Shown here in pieces: positions 52,974 to 64,000 of a stretch of 64,000 nucleotides of DNA. The stretch's first letter is position 1, and each line of letters starts with the position of its first letter. The translations under genes and the position numbers were made by a program. Origin of the DNA: Auanema rhodensis (taxonomy: Eukaryota > Nematoda > Chromadorea > Rhabditida > Rhabditidae); NCBI GenBank assembly GCA_964057225.1, contig OZ059897.1, positions 21,452,001-21,516,000 on the forward strand. The letters are read 5' to 3'. A model generated the notes under the pieces. The model ran no database searches and was not told the DNA's origin. It saw nothing but the letters and a program-made list of their open reading frames with translations.

Positions 52974-55900
52974 TGACTTTGAAATTTACGTGAACTTTAA
53001 TTTATGCTAATTAAATGTACACGTGATGTGCACTTGGTATGTAACTCGCTTCACGTGAAAGATAAAGAGATTCGGTTTTCAAAATTAGATTCCCCATGTC
53101 CATATTAGTCTAAAAACAAATTTTTATTGATATTGGTGCATGGTAACCATGACTTTGAAATTTACGTGAACTTTAATTTATGCTAATTAAATGTACACGT
53201 GATGTGCACTTGGTATGTAACTCGCTTCACGTGAAAGATAAAGAGATTCGGTTTTCAAAATTAGATTCCCCATGTCCATATTAGTCTAAAAACAAATTTT
53301 TATTGATATTGGTTCATGGTAACCATGACTTTGAAATTTACGTGAACTTTAATTTATGCTAATTAAATGTACACGTGATGTGCACTTGGTATGTAACTCG
53401 CTCCACGTGAAAGATAAAGAGATGCGGTTTTCAAAATTAGATTCCCCATGTCCATATTAGTCTAAAAACAAATTTTTATTGATATTGGTTCATGGTAACC
53501 ATGACTTTGAAATTTACGTGAACTTTAATTTATGCTAATTAAATGTACACGTGATGTGCACTTGGTATGTAACTCGCTCCACGTGAAAGATAAAGAGATG
53601 CGGTTTTCAAAATTAGATTCCCCATGTCCATATTAGTCTAAAAACAAATTTTTATTGATATTGGTGCATGGTAACCATGACTTTGAAATTTACGTGAACT
53701 TTAATTTATGCTAATTAAATGTACACGTGATGTGCACTTGGTATGTAACTCGCTTCACGTAAAAAATAAAGAGATGCGGTTTTCAAAATTAGATTCCCCA
53801 TGTCCATATTAGTCTAAAAACAAATTTTTATTGATATTGGTTCATGGTAACCATGACTTTGAAATTTACGTGAACTTTAATTTATGCTAATTAAATGTAC
53901 ACGTGATGTGCACTTGGTATGTAACTCGCTTCACGTGAAAGATAAAGAGATGCGGTTTTCAAAATTAGATTCCCCATGTCCATATTAGTCTAAAAACAAA
54001 TTTTTATTGATTTTGGTTCATGGTAACCATGACTTTGAAATTTACGTGAACTTTAATTTATGCTAATTAAATGTACACGTGATGTGCACTTGGTATGTAA
54101 CTCGCTTCACGTGAAAGATAAAGAGATTCGGTTTTCAAAATTAGATTCCCCATGTCCATATTAGTCTAAAAACAAATTTTTATTGATATTGGTGCATGGT
54201 AACCATGACTTTGAAATTTACGTGAACTTTAATTTATGCTAATTAAATGTACACGTGATGTGCACTTGGTATGGAACTCGCTTCACGTGAAAGATAAAGA
54301 GATGCGGTTTTCAAAATTAGATTCCCCATGTCCATATTAGTCTAAAAACAAATTTTTATTGATTTTGGTTCATGGTAACCATGACTTTGAAATTTACGTG
54401 AACTTTAATTTATGCTAATTAAATGTACACGTGATGTGCACTTGGTATGTAACTCGCTTCACGTGAAAGATAAAGAGATTCGGTTTTCAAAATTAGATTC
54501 CCCATGTCCATATTAGTCTAAAAACAAATTTTTATTGATATTGGTGCATGGTAACCATGACTTTGAAATTTACGTGAACTTTAATTTATGCTAATTAAAT
54601 GTACACGTGATGTGCACTTGGTATGTAACTCGCTTCACGTGAAAGATAAAGAGATGCGGTTTTCAAAATTAGATTCCCCATGTCCATATTAGTCTAAAAA
54701 CAAATTTTTATTGATATTGGTGCATGGTAACCATGACTTTGAAATTTACGTGAACTTTAATTTATGCTAATTAAATGTACACGTGATGTGCACTTGGTAT
54801 GGAACTCGCTTCACGTGAAAGATAAAGAGATGCGGTTTTCAAAATTAGATTCCCCATGTCCATATTAGTTCAAAAACAAATTTTTATTGATTTTGGTTCA
54901 TGGTAACCATGACTTTGAAATTTACGTGAACTTTAATTTATGCTAATTAAATGTACACGTGATGTGCACTTGGTATGTAACTCGCTTCACGTGAAAGATA
55001 AAGAGATTCGGTTTTCAAAATTAGATTCCCCATGTCCATATTAGTCTAAAAACAAATTTTTATTGATATTGGTGCATGGTAACCATGACTTTGAAATTTA
55101 CGTGAACTTTAATTTATGCTAATTAAATGTACACGTGATGTGCACTTGGTATGGAACTCGCTTCACGTGAAAGATAAAGAGATGCGGTTTTCAAAATTAG
55201 ATTCCCCATGTCCATATTAGTCTAAAAACAAATTTTTATTGATTTTGGTTCATGGTAACCATGACTTTGAAATTTACGTGAACTTTAATTTATGCTAATT
55301 AAATGTACACGTGATGTGCACTTGGTATGTAACTCGCTTCACGTGAAAGATAAAGAGATTCGGTTTTCAAAATTAGATTCCTCATGTCCATATTAGTCTA
55401 AAAACAAATTTTTATTGATATTGGTGCATGGTAACCATGACTTTGAAATTTACGTGAACTTTAATTTATGCTAATTAAATGTACACGTGATGTGCACTTG
55501 GTATGTAACTCGCTTCACGTGAAAGATAAAGAGATTCGGTTTTCAAAATTAGATTCCCCATGTCCATATTAGTCTAAAAACAAATTTTTATTGATATTGG
55601 TTCATGGTAACCATGACTTTGAAATTTACGTGAACTTTAATTTATGCTAATTAAATGTACACGTGATGTGCACTTGGTATGTAACTCGCTCCACGTGAAA
55701 GATAAAGAGATGCGGTTTTCAAAATTAGATTCCCCATGTCCATATTAGTCTAAAAACAAATTTTTATTGATATTGGTGCATGGTAACCATGACTTTGAAA
55801 TTTACGTGAACTTTAATTTATGCTAATTAAATGTACACGTGATGTGCACTTGGTATGTAACTCGCTTCACGTTAAAAATAAAGAGATGCGGTTTTCAAAA

Positions 55901-58900
55901 TTAGATTCCCCATGTCCATATTAGTCTAAAAACAAATTTTTATTGATATTGGTTCATGGTAACCATGACTTTGAAATTTACGTGAACTTTAATTTATGCT
56001 AATTAAATGTACACGTGATGTGCACTTGGTATGTAACTCGCTTCACGTGAAAGATAAAGAGATGCGGTTTTCAAAATTAGATTCCCCATGTCCATATTAG
56101 TCTAAAAACAAATTTTTATTGATATTGGTGCATGGTAACCATGACTTTGAAATTTACGTGAACTTTAATTTATGCTAATTAAATGTACACGTGATGTGCA
56201 CTTGGTATGGAACTCGCTTCACGTGAAAGATAAAGAGATGCGGTTTTCAAAATTAGATTCCCCATGTCCATATTAGTTCAAAAACAAATTTTTATTGATT
56301 TTGGTTCATGGTAACCATGACTTTGAAATTTACGTGAACTTTAATTTATGCTAATTAAATGTACACGTGATGTGCACTTGGTATGTAACTCGCTTCACGT
56401 GAAAGATAAAGAGATTCGGTTTTCAAAATTAGATTCCCCATGTCCATATTAGTCTAAAAACAAATTTTTATTGATATTGGTGCATGGTAACCATGACTTT
56501 GAAATTTACGTGAACTTTAATTTATGCTAATTAAATGTACACGTGATGTGCACTTGGTATGGAACTCGCTTCACGTGAAAGATAAAGAGATGCGGTTTTC
56601 AAAATTAGATTCCCCATGTCCATATTAGTCTAAAAACAAATTTTTATTGATTTTGGTTCATGGTAACCATGACTTTGAAATTTACGTGAACTTTAATTTA
56701 TGCTAATTAAATGTACACGTGATGTGCACTTGGTATGTAACTCGCTTCACGTGAAAGATAAAGAGATTCGGTTTTCAAAATTAGATTCCCCATGTCCATA
56801 TTAGTCTAAAAACAAATTTTTATTGATATTGGTGCATGGTAACCATGACTTTGAAATTTACGTGAACTTTAATTTATGCTAATTAAATGTACACGTGATG
56901 TGCACTTGGTATGTAACTCGCTTCACGTGAAAGATAAAGAGATGCGGTTTTCAAAATTAGATTCCCCATGTCCATATTAGTCTAAAAACAAATTTTTATT
57001 GATATTGGTGCATGGTAACCATGACTTTGAAATTTACGTGAACTTTAATTTATGCTAATTAAATGTACACGTGATGTGCACTTGGTATGTAACTCGCTTC
57101 ACGTGAAAGATAAAGAGATGCGGTTTTCAAAATTAGATTCCCCATGTCCATATTAGTCTAAAAACAAATTTTTATTGATATTGGTGCATGGTAACCATGA
57201 CTTTGAAATTTACGTGAACTTTAATTTATGCTAATTAAATGTACACGTGATGTGCACTTGGTATGGAACTCGCTTCACGTGAAAGATAAAGAGATGCGGT
57301 TTTCAAAATTAGATTCCCCATGTCCATATTAGTCTAAAAACAAATTTTTATTGATTTTGGTTCATGGTAACCATGACTTTGAAATTTACGTGAACTTTAA
57401 TTTATGCTAATTAAATGTACACGTGATGTGCACTTGGTATGTAACTCGCTTCACGTGAAAGATAAAGAGATTCGGTTTTCAAAATTAGATTCCCCATGTC
57501 CATATTAGTCTAAAAACAAATTTTTATTGATATTGGTGCATGGTAACCATGACTTTGAAATTTACGTGAACTTTAATTTATGCTAATTAAATGTACACGT
57601 GATGTGCACTTGGTATGGAACTCGCTTCACGTGAAAGATAAAGAGATGCGGTTTTCAAAATTAGATTCCCCATGTCCATATTAGTCTAAAAACAAATTTT
57701 TATTGATTTTGGTTCATGGTAACCATGACTTTGAAATTTACGTGAACTTTAATTTATGCTAATTAAATGTACACGTGATGTGCACTTGGTATGTAACTCG
57801 CTTCACGTGAAAGATAAAGAGATTCGGTTTTCAAAATTAGATTCCCCATGTCCATATTAGTCTAAAAACAAATTTTTATTGATATTGGTGCATGGTAACC
57901 ATGACTTTGAAATTTACGTGAACTTTAATTTATGCTAATTAAATGTACACGTGATGTGCACTTGGTATGTAACTCGCTTCACGTGAAAGATAAAGAGATT
58001 CGGTTTTCAAAATTAGATTCCCCATGTCCATATTAGTCTAAAAACAAATTTTTATTGATATTGGTTCATGGTAACCATGACTTTGAAATTTACGTGAACT
58101 TTAATTTATGCTAATTAAATGTACACGTGATGTGCACTTGGTATGTAACTCGCTCCACGTGAAAGATAAAGAGATGCGGTTTTCAAAATTAGATTCCCCA
58201 TGTCCATATTAGTCTAAAAACAAATTTTTATTGATATTGGTTCATGGTAACCATGACTTTGAAATTTACGTGAACTTTAATTTATGCTAATTAAATGTAC
58301 ACGTGATGTGCACTTGGTATGTAACTCGCTCCACGTGAAAGATAAAGAGATGCGGTTTTCAAAATTAGATTCCCCATGTCCATATTAGTCTAAAAACAAA
58401 TTTTTATTGATATTGGTGCATGGTAACCATGACTTTGAAATTTACGTGAACTTTAATTTATGCTAATTAAATGTACACGTGATGTGCACTTGGTATGTAA
58501 CTCGCTTCACGTAAAAAATAAAGAGATGCGGTTTTCAAAATTAGATTCCCCATGTCCATATTAGTCTAAAAACAAATTTTTATTGATATTGGTTCATGGT
58601 AACCATGACTTTGAAATTTACGTGAACTTTAATTTATGCTAATTAAATGTACACGTGATGTGCACTTGGTATGTAACTCGCTTCACGTGAAAGATAAAGA
58701 GATGCGGTTTTCAAAATTAGATTCCCCATGTCCATATTAGTCTAAAAACAAATTTTTATTGATTTTGGTTCATGGTAACCATGACTTTGAAATTTACGTG
58801 AACTTTAATTTATGCTAATTAAATGTACACGTGATGTGCACTTGGTATGTAACTCGCTTCACGTGAAAGATAAAGAGATTCGGTTTTCAAAATTAGATTC

Positions 58901-61900
58901 CCCATGTCCATATTAGTCTAAAAACAAATTTTTATTGATATTGGTGCATGGTAACCATGACTTTGAAATTTACGTGAACTTTAATTTATGCTAATTAAAT
59001 GTACACGTGATGTGCACTTGGTATGGAACTCGCTTCACGTGAAAGATAAAGAGATGCGGTTTTCAAAATTAGATTCCCCATGTCCATATTAGTCTAAAAA
59101 CAAATTTTTATTGATTTTGGTTCATGGTAACCATGACTTTGAAATTTACGTGAACTTTAATTTATGCTAATTAAATGTACACGTGATGTGCACTTGGTAT
59201 GTAACTCGCTTCACGTGAAAGATAAAGAGATTCGGTTTTCAAAATTAGATTCCCCATGTCCATATTAGTCTAAAAACAAATTTTTATTGATATTGGTGCA
59301 TGGTAACCATGACTTTGAAATTTACGTGAACTTTAATTTATGCTAATTAAATGTACACGTGATGTGCACTTGGTATGTAACTCGCTTCACGTGAAAGATA
59401 AAGAGATGCGGTTTTCAAAATTAGATTCCCCATGTCCATATTAGTCTAAAAACAAATTTTTATTGATATTGGTGCATGGTAACCATGACTTTGAAATTTA
59501 CGTGAACTTTAATTTATGCTAATTAAATGTACACGTGATGTGCACTTGGTATGGAACTCGCTTCACGTGAAAGATAAAGAGATGCGGTTTTCAAAATTAG
59601 ATTCCCCATGTCCATATTAGTTCAAAAACAAATTTTTATTGATTTTGGTTCATGGTAACCATGACTTTGAAATTTACGTGAACTTTAATTTATGCTAATT
59701 AAATGTACACGTGATGTGCACTTGGTATGTAACTCGCTTCACGTGAAAGATAAAGAGATTCGGTTTTCAAAATTAGATTCCCCATGTCCATATTAGTCTA
59801 AAAACAAATTTTTATTGATATTGGTGCATGGTAACCATGACTTTGAAATTTACGTGAACTTTAATTTATGCTAATTAAATGTACACGTGATGTGCACTTG
59901 GTATGGAACTCGCTTCACGTGAAAGATAAAGAGATGCGGTTTTCAAAATTAGATTCCCCATGTCCATATTAGTCTAAAAACAAATTTTTATTGATTTTGG
60001 TTCATGGTAACCATGACTTTGAAATTTACGTGAACTTTAATTTATGCTAATTAAATGTACACGTGATGTGCACTTGGTATGTAACTCGCTTCACGTGAAA
60101 GATAAAGAGATTCGGTTTTCAAAATTAGATTCCTCATGTCCATATTAGTCTAAAAACAAATTTTTATTGATATTGGTGCATGGTAACCATGACTTTGAAA
60201 TTTACGTGAACTTTAATTTATGCTAATTAAATGTACACGTGATGTGCACTTGGTATGTAACTCGCTTCACGTGAAAGATAAAGAGATTCGGTTTTCAAAA
60301 TTAGATTCCCCATGTCCATATTAGTCTAAAAACAAATTTTTATTGATATTGGTTCATGGTAACCATGACTTTGAAATTTACGTGAACTTTAATTTATGCT
60401 AATTAAATGTACACGTGATGTGCACTTGGTATGTAACTCGCTCCACGTGAAAGATAAAGAGATGCGGTTTTCAAAATTAGATTCCCCATGTCCATATTAG
60501 TCTAAAAACAAATTTTTATTGATATTGGTGCATGGTAACCATGACTTTGAAATTTACGTGAACTTTAATTTATGCTAATTAAATGTACACGTGATGTGCA
60601 CTTGGTATGTAACTCGCTTCACGTTAAAAATAAAGAGATGCGGTTTTCAAAATTAGATTCCCCATGTCCATATTAGTCTAAAAACAAATTTTTATTGATA
60701 TTGGTTCATGGTAACCATGACTTTGAAATTTACGTGAACTTTAATTTATGCTAATTAAATGTACACGTGATGTGCACTTGGTATGTAACTCGCTTCACGT
60801 GAAAGATAAAGAGATGCGGTTTTCAAAATTAGATTCCCCATGTCCATATTAGTCTAAAAACAAATTTTTATTGATATTGGTGCATGGTAACCATGACTTT
60901 GAAATTTACGTGAACTTTAATTTATGCTAATTAAATGTACACGTGATGTGCACTTGGTATGGAACTCGCTTCACGTGAAAGATAAAGAGATGCGGTTTTC
61001 AAAATTAGATTCCCCATGTCCATATTAGTTCAAAAACAAATTTTTATTGATTTTGGTTCATGGTAACCATGACTTTGAAATTTACGTGAACTTTAATTTA
61101 TGCTAATTAAATGTACACGTGATGTGCACTTGGTATGTAACTCGCTTCACGTGAAAGATAAAGAGATTCGGTTTTCAAAATTAGATTCCCCATGTCCATA
61201 TTAGTCTAAAAACAAATTTTTATTGATATTGGTGCATGGTAACCATGACTTTGAAATTTACGTGAACTTTAATTTATGCTAATTAAATGTACACGTGATG
61301 TGCACTTGGTATGGAACTCGCTTCACGTGAAAGATAAAGAGATGCGGTTTTCAAAATTAGATTCCCCATGTCCATATTAGTCTAAAAACAAATTTTTATT
61401 GATTTTGGTTCATGGTAACCATGACTTTGAAATTTACGTGAACTTTAATTTATGCTAATTAAATGTACACGTGATGTGCACTTGGTATGTAACTCGCTTC
61501 ACGTGAAAGATAAAGAGATTCGGTTTTCAAAATTAGATTCCCCATGTCCATATTAGTCTAAAAACAAATTTTTATTGATATTGGTGCATGGTAACCATGA
61601 CTTTGAAATTTACGTGAACTTTAATTTATGCTAATTAAATGTACACGTGATGTGCACTTGGTATGTAACTCGCTTCACGTGAAAGATAAAGAGATGCGGT
61701 TTTCAAAATTAGATTCCCCATGTCCATATTAGTCTAAAAACAAATTTTTATTGATATTGGTGCATGGTAACCATGACTTTGAAATTTACGTGAACTTTAA
61801 TTTATGCTAATTAAATGTACACGTGATGTGCACTTGGTATGTAACTCGCTTCACGTGAAAGATAAAGAGATGCGGTTTTCAAAATTAGATTCCCCATGTC

Positions 61901-62477
61901 CATATTAGTCTAAAAACAAATTTTTATTGATATTGGTGCATGGTAACCATGACTTTGAAATTTACGTGAACTTTAATTTATGCTAATTAAATGTACACGT
62001 GATGTGCACTTGGTATGGAACTCGCTTCACGTGAAAGATAAAGAGATGCGGTTTTCAAAATTAGATTCCCCATGTCCATATTAGTCTAAAAACAAATTTT
62101 TATTGATTTTGGTTCATGGTAACCATGACTTTGAAATTTACGTGAACTTTAATTTATGCTAATTAAATGTACACGTGATGTGCACTTGGTATGTAACTCG
62201 CTTCACGTGAAAGATAAAGAGATTCGGTTTTCAAAATTAGATTCCCCATGTCCATATTAGTCTAAAAACAAATTTTTATTGATATTGGTGCATGGTAACC
62301 ATGACTTTGAAATTTACGTGAACTTTAATTTATGCTAATTAAATGTACACGTGATGTGCACTTGGTATGGAACTCGCTTCACGTGAAAGATAAAGAGATG
62401 CGGTTTTCAAAATTAGATTCCCCATGTCCATATTAGTCTAAAAACAAATTTTTATTGATTTTGGTTCATGGTAACCA
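52974..62477 (+). repeat. 27-monomer higher-order repeat, two tandem copies (4,752 bp each)
   Basis: Copy 1 is 52,974-57,725 and copy 2 is 57,726-62,477. All 27 monomers agree in type and order. They include single-copy landmarks: CGTAAAAAATAAAG (53,759 and 58,511), ATTCCTCATG (55,382 and 60,134), CGTTAAAAATAAAG (55,871 and 60,623) and AGTTCAAAA (54,868 and 56,276; 59,620 and 61,028). Agreement extends about two monomers to the left at the same spacing. No difference was seen at the marks I used, though I did not compare every base. Much of the unit alternates GATTCGG/GGTGCAT monomers with ATGGAAC/GATTTTGG monomers. Confidence 0.9.
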
Positions 62478-64000
62478 TGACTTTGAAATTTACGTGAACT
62501 TTAATTTATGCTAATTAAATGTACACGTGATGTGCACTTGGTATGTAACTCGCTTCACGTGAAAGATAAAGAGATTCGGTTTTCAAAATTAGATTCCCCA
62601 TGTCCATATTAGTCTAAAAACAAATTTTTATTGATATTGGTTCATGGTAACCATGACTTTGAAATTTACGTGAACTTTAATTTATGCTAATTAAATGTAC
62701 ACGTGATGTGCACTTGGTATGTAACTCGCTCCACGTGAAAGATAAAGAGATGCGGTTTTCAAAATTAGATTCCCCATGTCCATATTAGTCTAAAAACAAA
62801 TTTTTATTGATATTGGTGCATGGTAACCATGACTTTGAAATTTACGTGAACTTTAATTTATGCTAATTAAATGTACACGTGATGTGCACTTGGTATGTAA
62901 CTCGCTTCACGTTAAAAATAAAGAGATGCGGTTTTCAAAATTAGATTCCCCATGTCCATATTAGTCTAAAAACAAATTTTTATTGATATTGGTTCATGGT
63001 AACCATGACTTTGAAATTTACGTGAACTTTAATTTATGCTAATTAAATGTACACGTGATGTGCACTTGGTATGTAACTCGCTTCACGTGAAAGATAAAGA
63101 GATGCGGTTTTCAAAATTAGATTCCCCATGTCCATATTAGTCTAAAAACAAATTTTTATTGATATTGGTGCATGGTAACCATGACTTTGAAATTTACGTG
63201 AACTTTAATTTATGCTAATTAAATGTACACGTGATGTGCACTTGGTATGGAACTCGCTTCACGTGAAAGATAAAGAGATGCGGTTTTCAAAATTAGATTC
63301 CCCATGTCCATATTAGTTCAAAAACAAATTTTTATTGATTTTGGTTCATGGTAACCATGACTTTGAAATTTACGTGAACTTTAATTTATGCTAATTAAAT
63401 GTACACGTGATGTGCACTTGGTATGTAACTCGCTTCACGTGAAAGATAAAGAGATTCGGTTTTCAAAATTAGATTCCCCATGTCCATATTAGTCTAAAAA
63501 CAAATTTTTATTGATATTGGTGCATGGTAACCATGACTTTGAAATTTACGTGAACTTTAATTTATGCTAATTAAATGTACACGTGATGTGCACTTGGTAT
63601 GGAACTCGCTTCACGTGAAAGATAAAGAGATGCGGTTTTCAAAATTAGATTCCCCATGTCCATATTAGTCTAAAAACAAATTTTTATTGATTTTGGTTCA
63701 TGGTAACCATGACTTTGAAATTTACGTGAACTTTAATTTATGCTAATTAAATGTACACGTGATGTGCACTTGGTATGTAACTCGCTTCACGTGAAAGATA
63801 AAGAGATTCGGTTTTCAAAATTAGATTCCCCATGTCCATATTAGTCTAAAAACAAATTTTTATTGATATTGGTGCATGGTAACCATGACTTTGAAATTTA
63901 CGTGAACTTTAATTTATGCTAATTAAATGTACACGTGATGTGCACTTGGTATGTAACTCGCTTCACGTGAAAGATAAAGAGATGCGGTTTTCAAAATTAG
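60190..64000 (+). repeat. 13-monomer repeat (2,288 bp), second copy cut by the window end
   Basis: Monomers at 60,190-62,477 (GATTCGG/GGTTCAT, CTCCACG, CGTTAAAAATAAAG, plain, ATGGAAC/AGTTCAAAA and so on) start again at 62,478 and match in order up to the end of the window. Landmarks are CGTTAAAAATAAAG at 60,623 and 62,911 and AGTTCAAAA at 61,028 and 63,316. This 13-monomer unit is the end part of the 27-monomer unit, so the array here has moved from a 27- to a 13-monomer step, probably by unequal exchange. Confidence 0.88.
63886..64000 (+). repeat. partial monomer at the right window edge
   Basis: The first 115 bases of a plain monomer (GTAAC, GATGCGG, G at 115) are present before the window ends. 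The array evidently continues to the right. The window also begins inside the array, since base 1 is only an arbitrary phase, so neither array edge is visible. Confidence 0.95.

Larger units (their letters stand above)
1..64000 (+). repeat. 176-bp satellite DNA array filling the window
   Basis: The window is one continuous tandem array of a 176-bp monomer in a single orientation. With the phase set at base 1, monomers begin at 1+176k up to 15,665. After 1-bp deletions the phase restarts at 15,840, 40,479 and 42,942, giving 90+140+14+119 = 363 full monomers plus a partial one. Neighbouring monomers differ at only a few sites. No unique sequence, transposon, inversion or gene interrupts the array. 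In the reference monomer all three forward frames have stops by position 41 (TGA at 1, TGA at 18, TAA at 35) and all three reverse frames do too (complements at 13, 24 and 38), so it is non-coding. The length is near that of a nucleosome repeat, and such arrays are typical of eukaryotic centromeres or heterochromatin. The family was not recognised, and a centromeric location is inference. Confidence 0.98.

Noticed and set aside
1-64000. Protein-coding repeat gene or long ORF
   Set aside because: All three frames on both strands have stops within the first 41 bases of each typical monomer, and 176 is not a multiple of three, so no open frame can exceed about 217 bp.
1-64000. CRISPR array or other prokaryotic repeat-spacer structure
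   Set aside because: The whole 176 bp is repeated without unique spacers, and the array is far larger than any CRISPR locus.
1-64000. Honeybee AluI satellite, known for a 176-bp unit
   Set aside because: I see no AluI site (AGCT) in the monomer, so equal length is not enough. I cannot compare the actual sequence without a database.
1-64000. Brassica CentBr (176 bp) or Arabidopsis 178-bp centromere satellite
   Set aside because: Length is similar but the sequence does not resemble what I recall of either; for example there is no HindIII site (AAGCTT). Not confirmed by search.
1-64000. CENP-B box or human alpha satellite
   Set aside because: The pattern NTTCGNNNNANNCGGGN is not met. The GATTCGG variants give TTCG but lack the required A and CGGG downstream.
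1-64000. Telomeric repeats, rRNA or tRNA genes, transposon fragments
   Set aside because: No TTAGGG/TTTAGGG runs, no structured RNA gene and no sequence other than the satellite was found.

Overview
The whole 64 kb is a single head-to-tail satellite DNA array. The monomer is 176 bp long and about 32% G+C. All copies lie in one orientation, with no unique sequence, transposon, gene or inversion anywhere. Fixing the monomer phase at base 1, I count 363 complete monomers and a final partial one of 115 bp. Only three net length changes occur, all 1-bp deletions (near 15,817, 40,467 and 42,930), so the phase can be followed across the window. Such an array points to a eukaryotic chromosome, most likely a centromeric, pericentromeric or other heterochromatic block. 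The monomer length is close to a nucleosome repeat, as in many plant and animal centromere satellites. I do not recognise the family and cannot name the organism.

No protein is encoded. All three frames on each strand meet a stop within the first 41 bases of every typical monomer, so no open frame can exceed roughly 70 codons.

Layout from left to right: 1-1,584 carries a distinctive older-looking haplotype in a five-monomer repeat. 1,585-5,100 holds small four-monomer duplications and a returned copy of the left haplotype. 5,105-12,496 is a seven-monomer higher-order repeat with shortened versions. 12,321-15,488 has six- and seven-monomer units. 15,840-17,775 is the most divergent zone. 17,776-21,647 is a four-monomer higher-order repeat. 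21,472-26,751 is a 15-monomer tandem duplication with two differences seen in 2,640 bp. 26,752-50,685 is a mosaic of short and long-range copies, including a nine-monomer block copied 9,150 bp away. 50,686-52,797 is a six-monomer pair. 52,974-62,477 is a 27-monomer (4,752 bp) tandem pair, followed by a 13-monomer repeat of its end that runs off the window.

Within a monomer, three ACGTG-containing boxes sit about 32-33 bp apart. There are also a 13-bp dyad (CATGGTAACCATG), a 10-bp perfect palindrome (TTCACGTGAA) and several A/T tracts. These are the best candidates for protein-binding or chromatin-shaping elements. The pattern of variants suggests repeated unequal exchange and conversion, and C-to-T or G-to-A changes at CpG sites suggest past cytosine methylation. 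Comparisons were made by eye, mainly at variant sites, so identity statements are minimum-effort readings rather than computed alignments.
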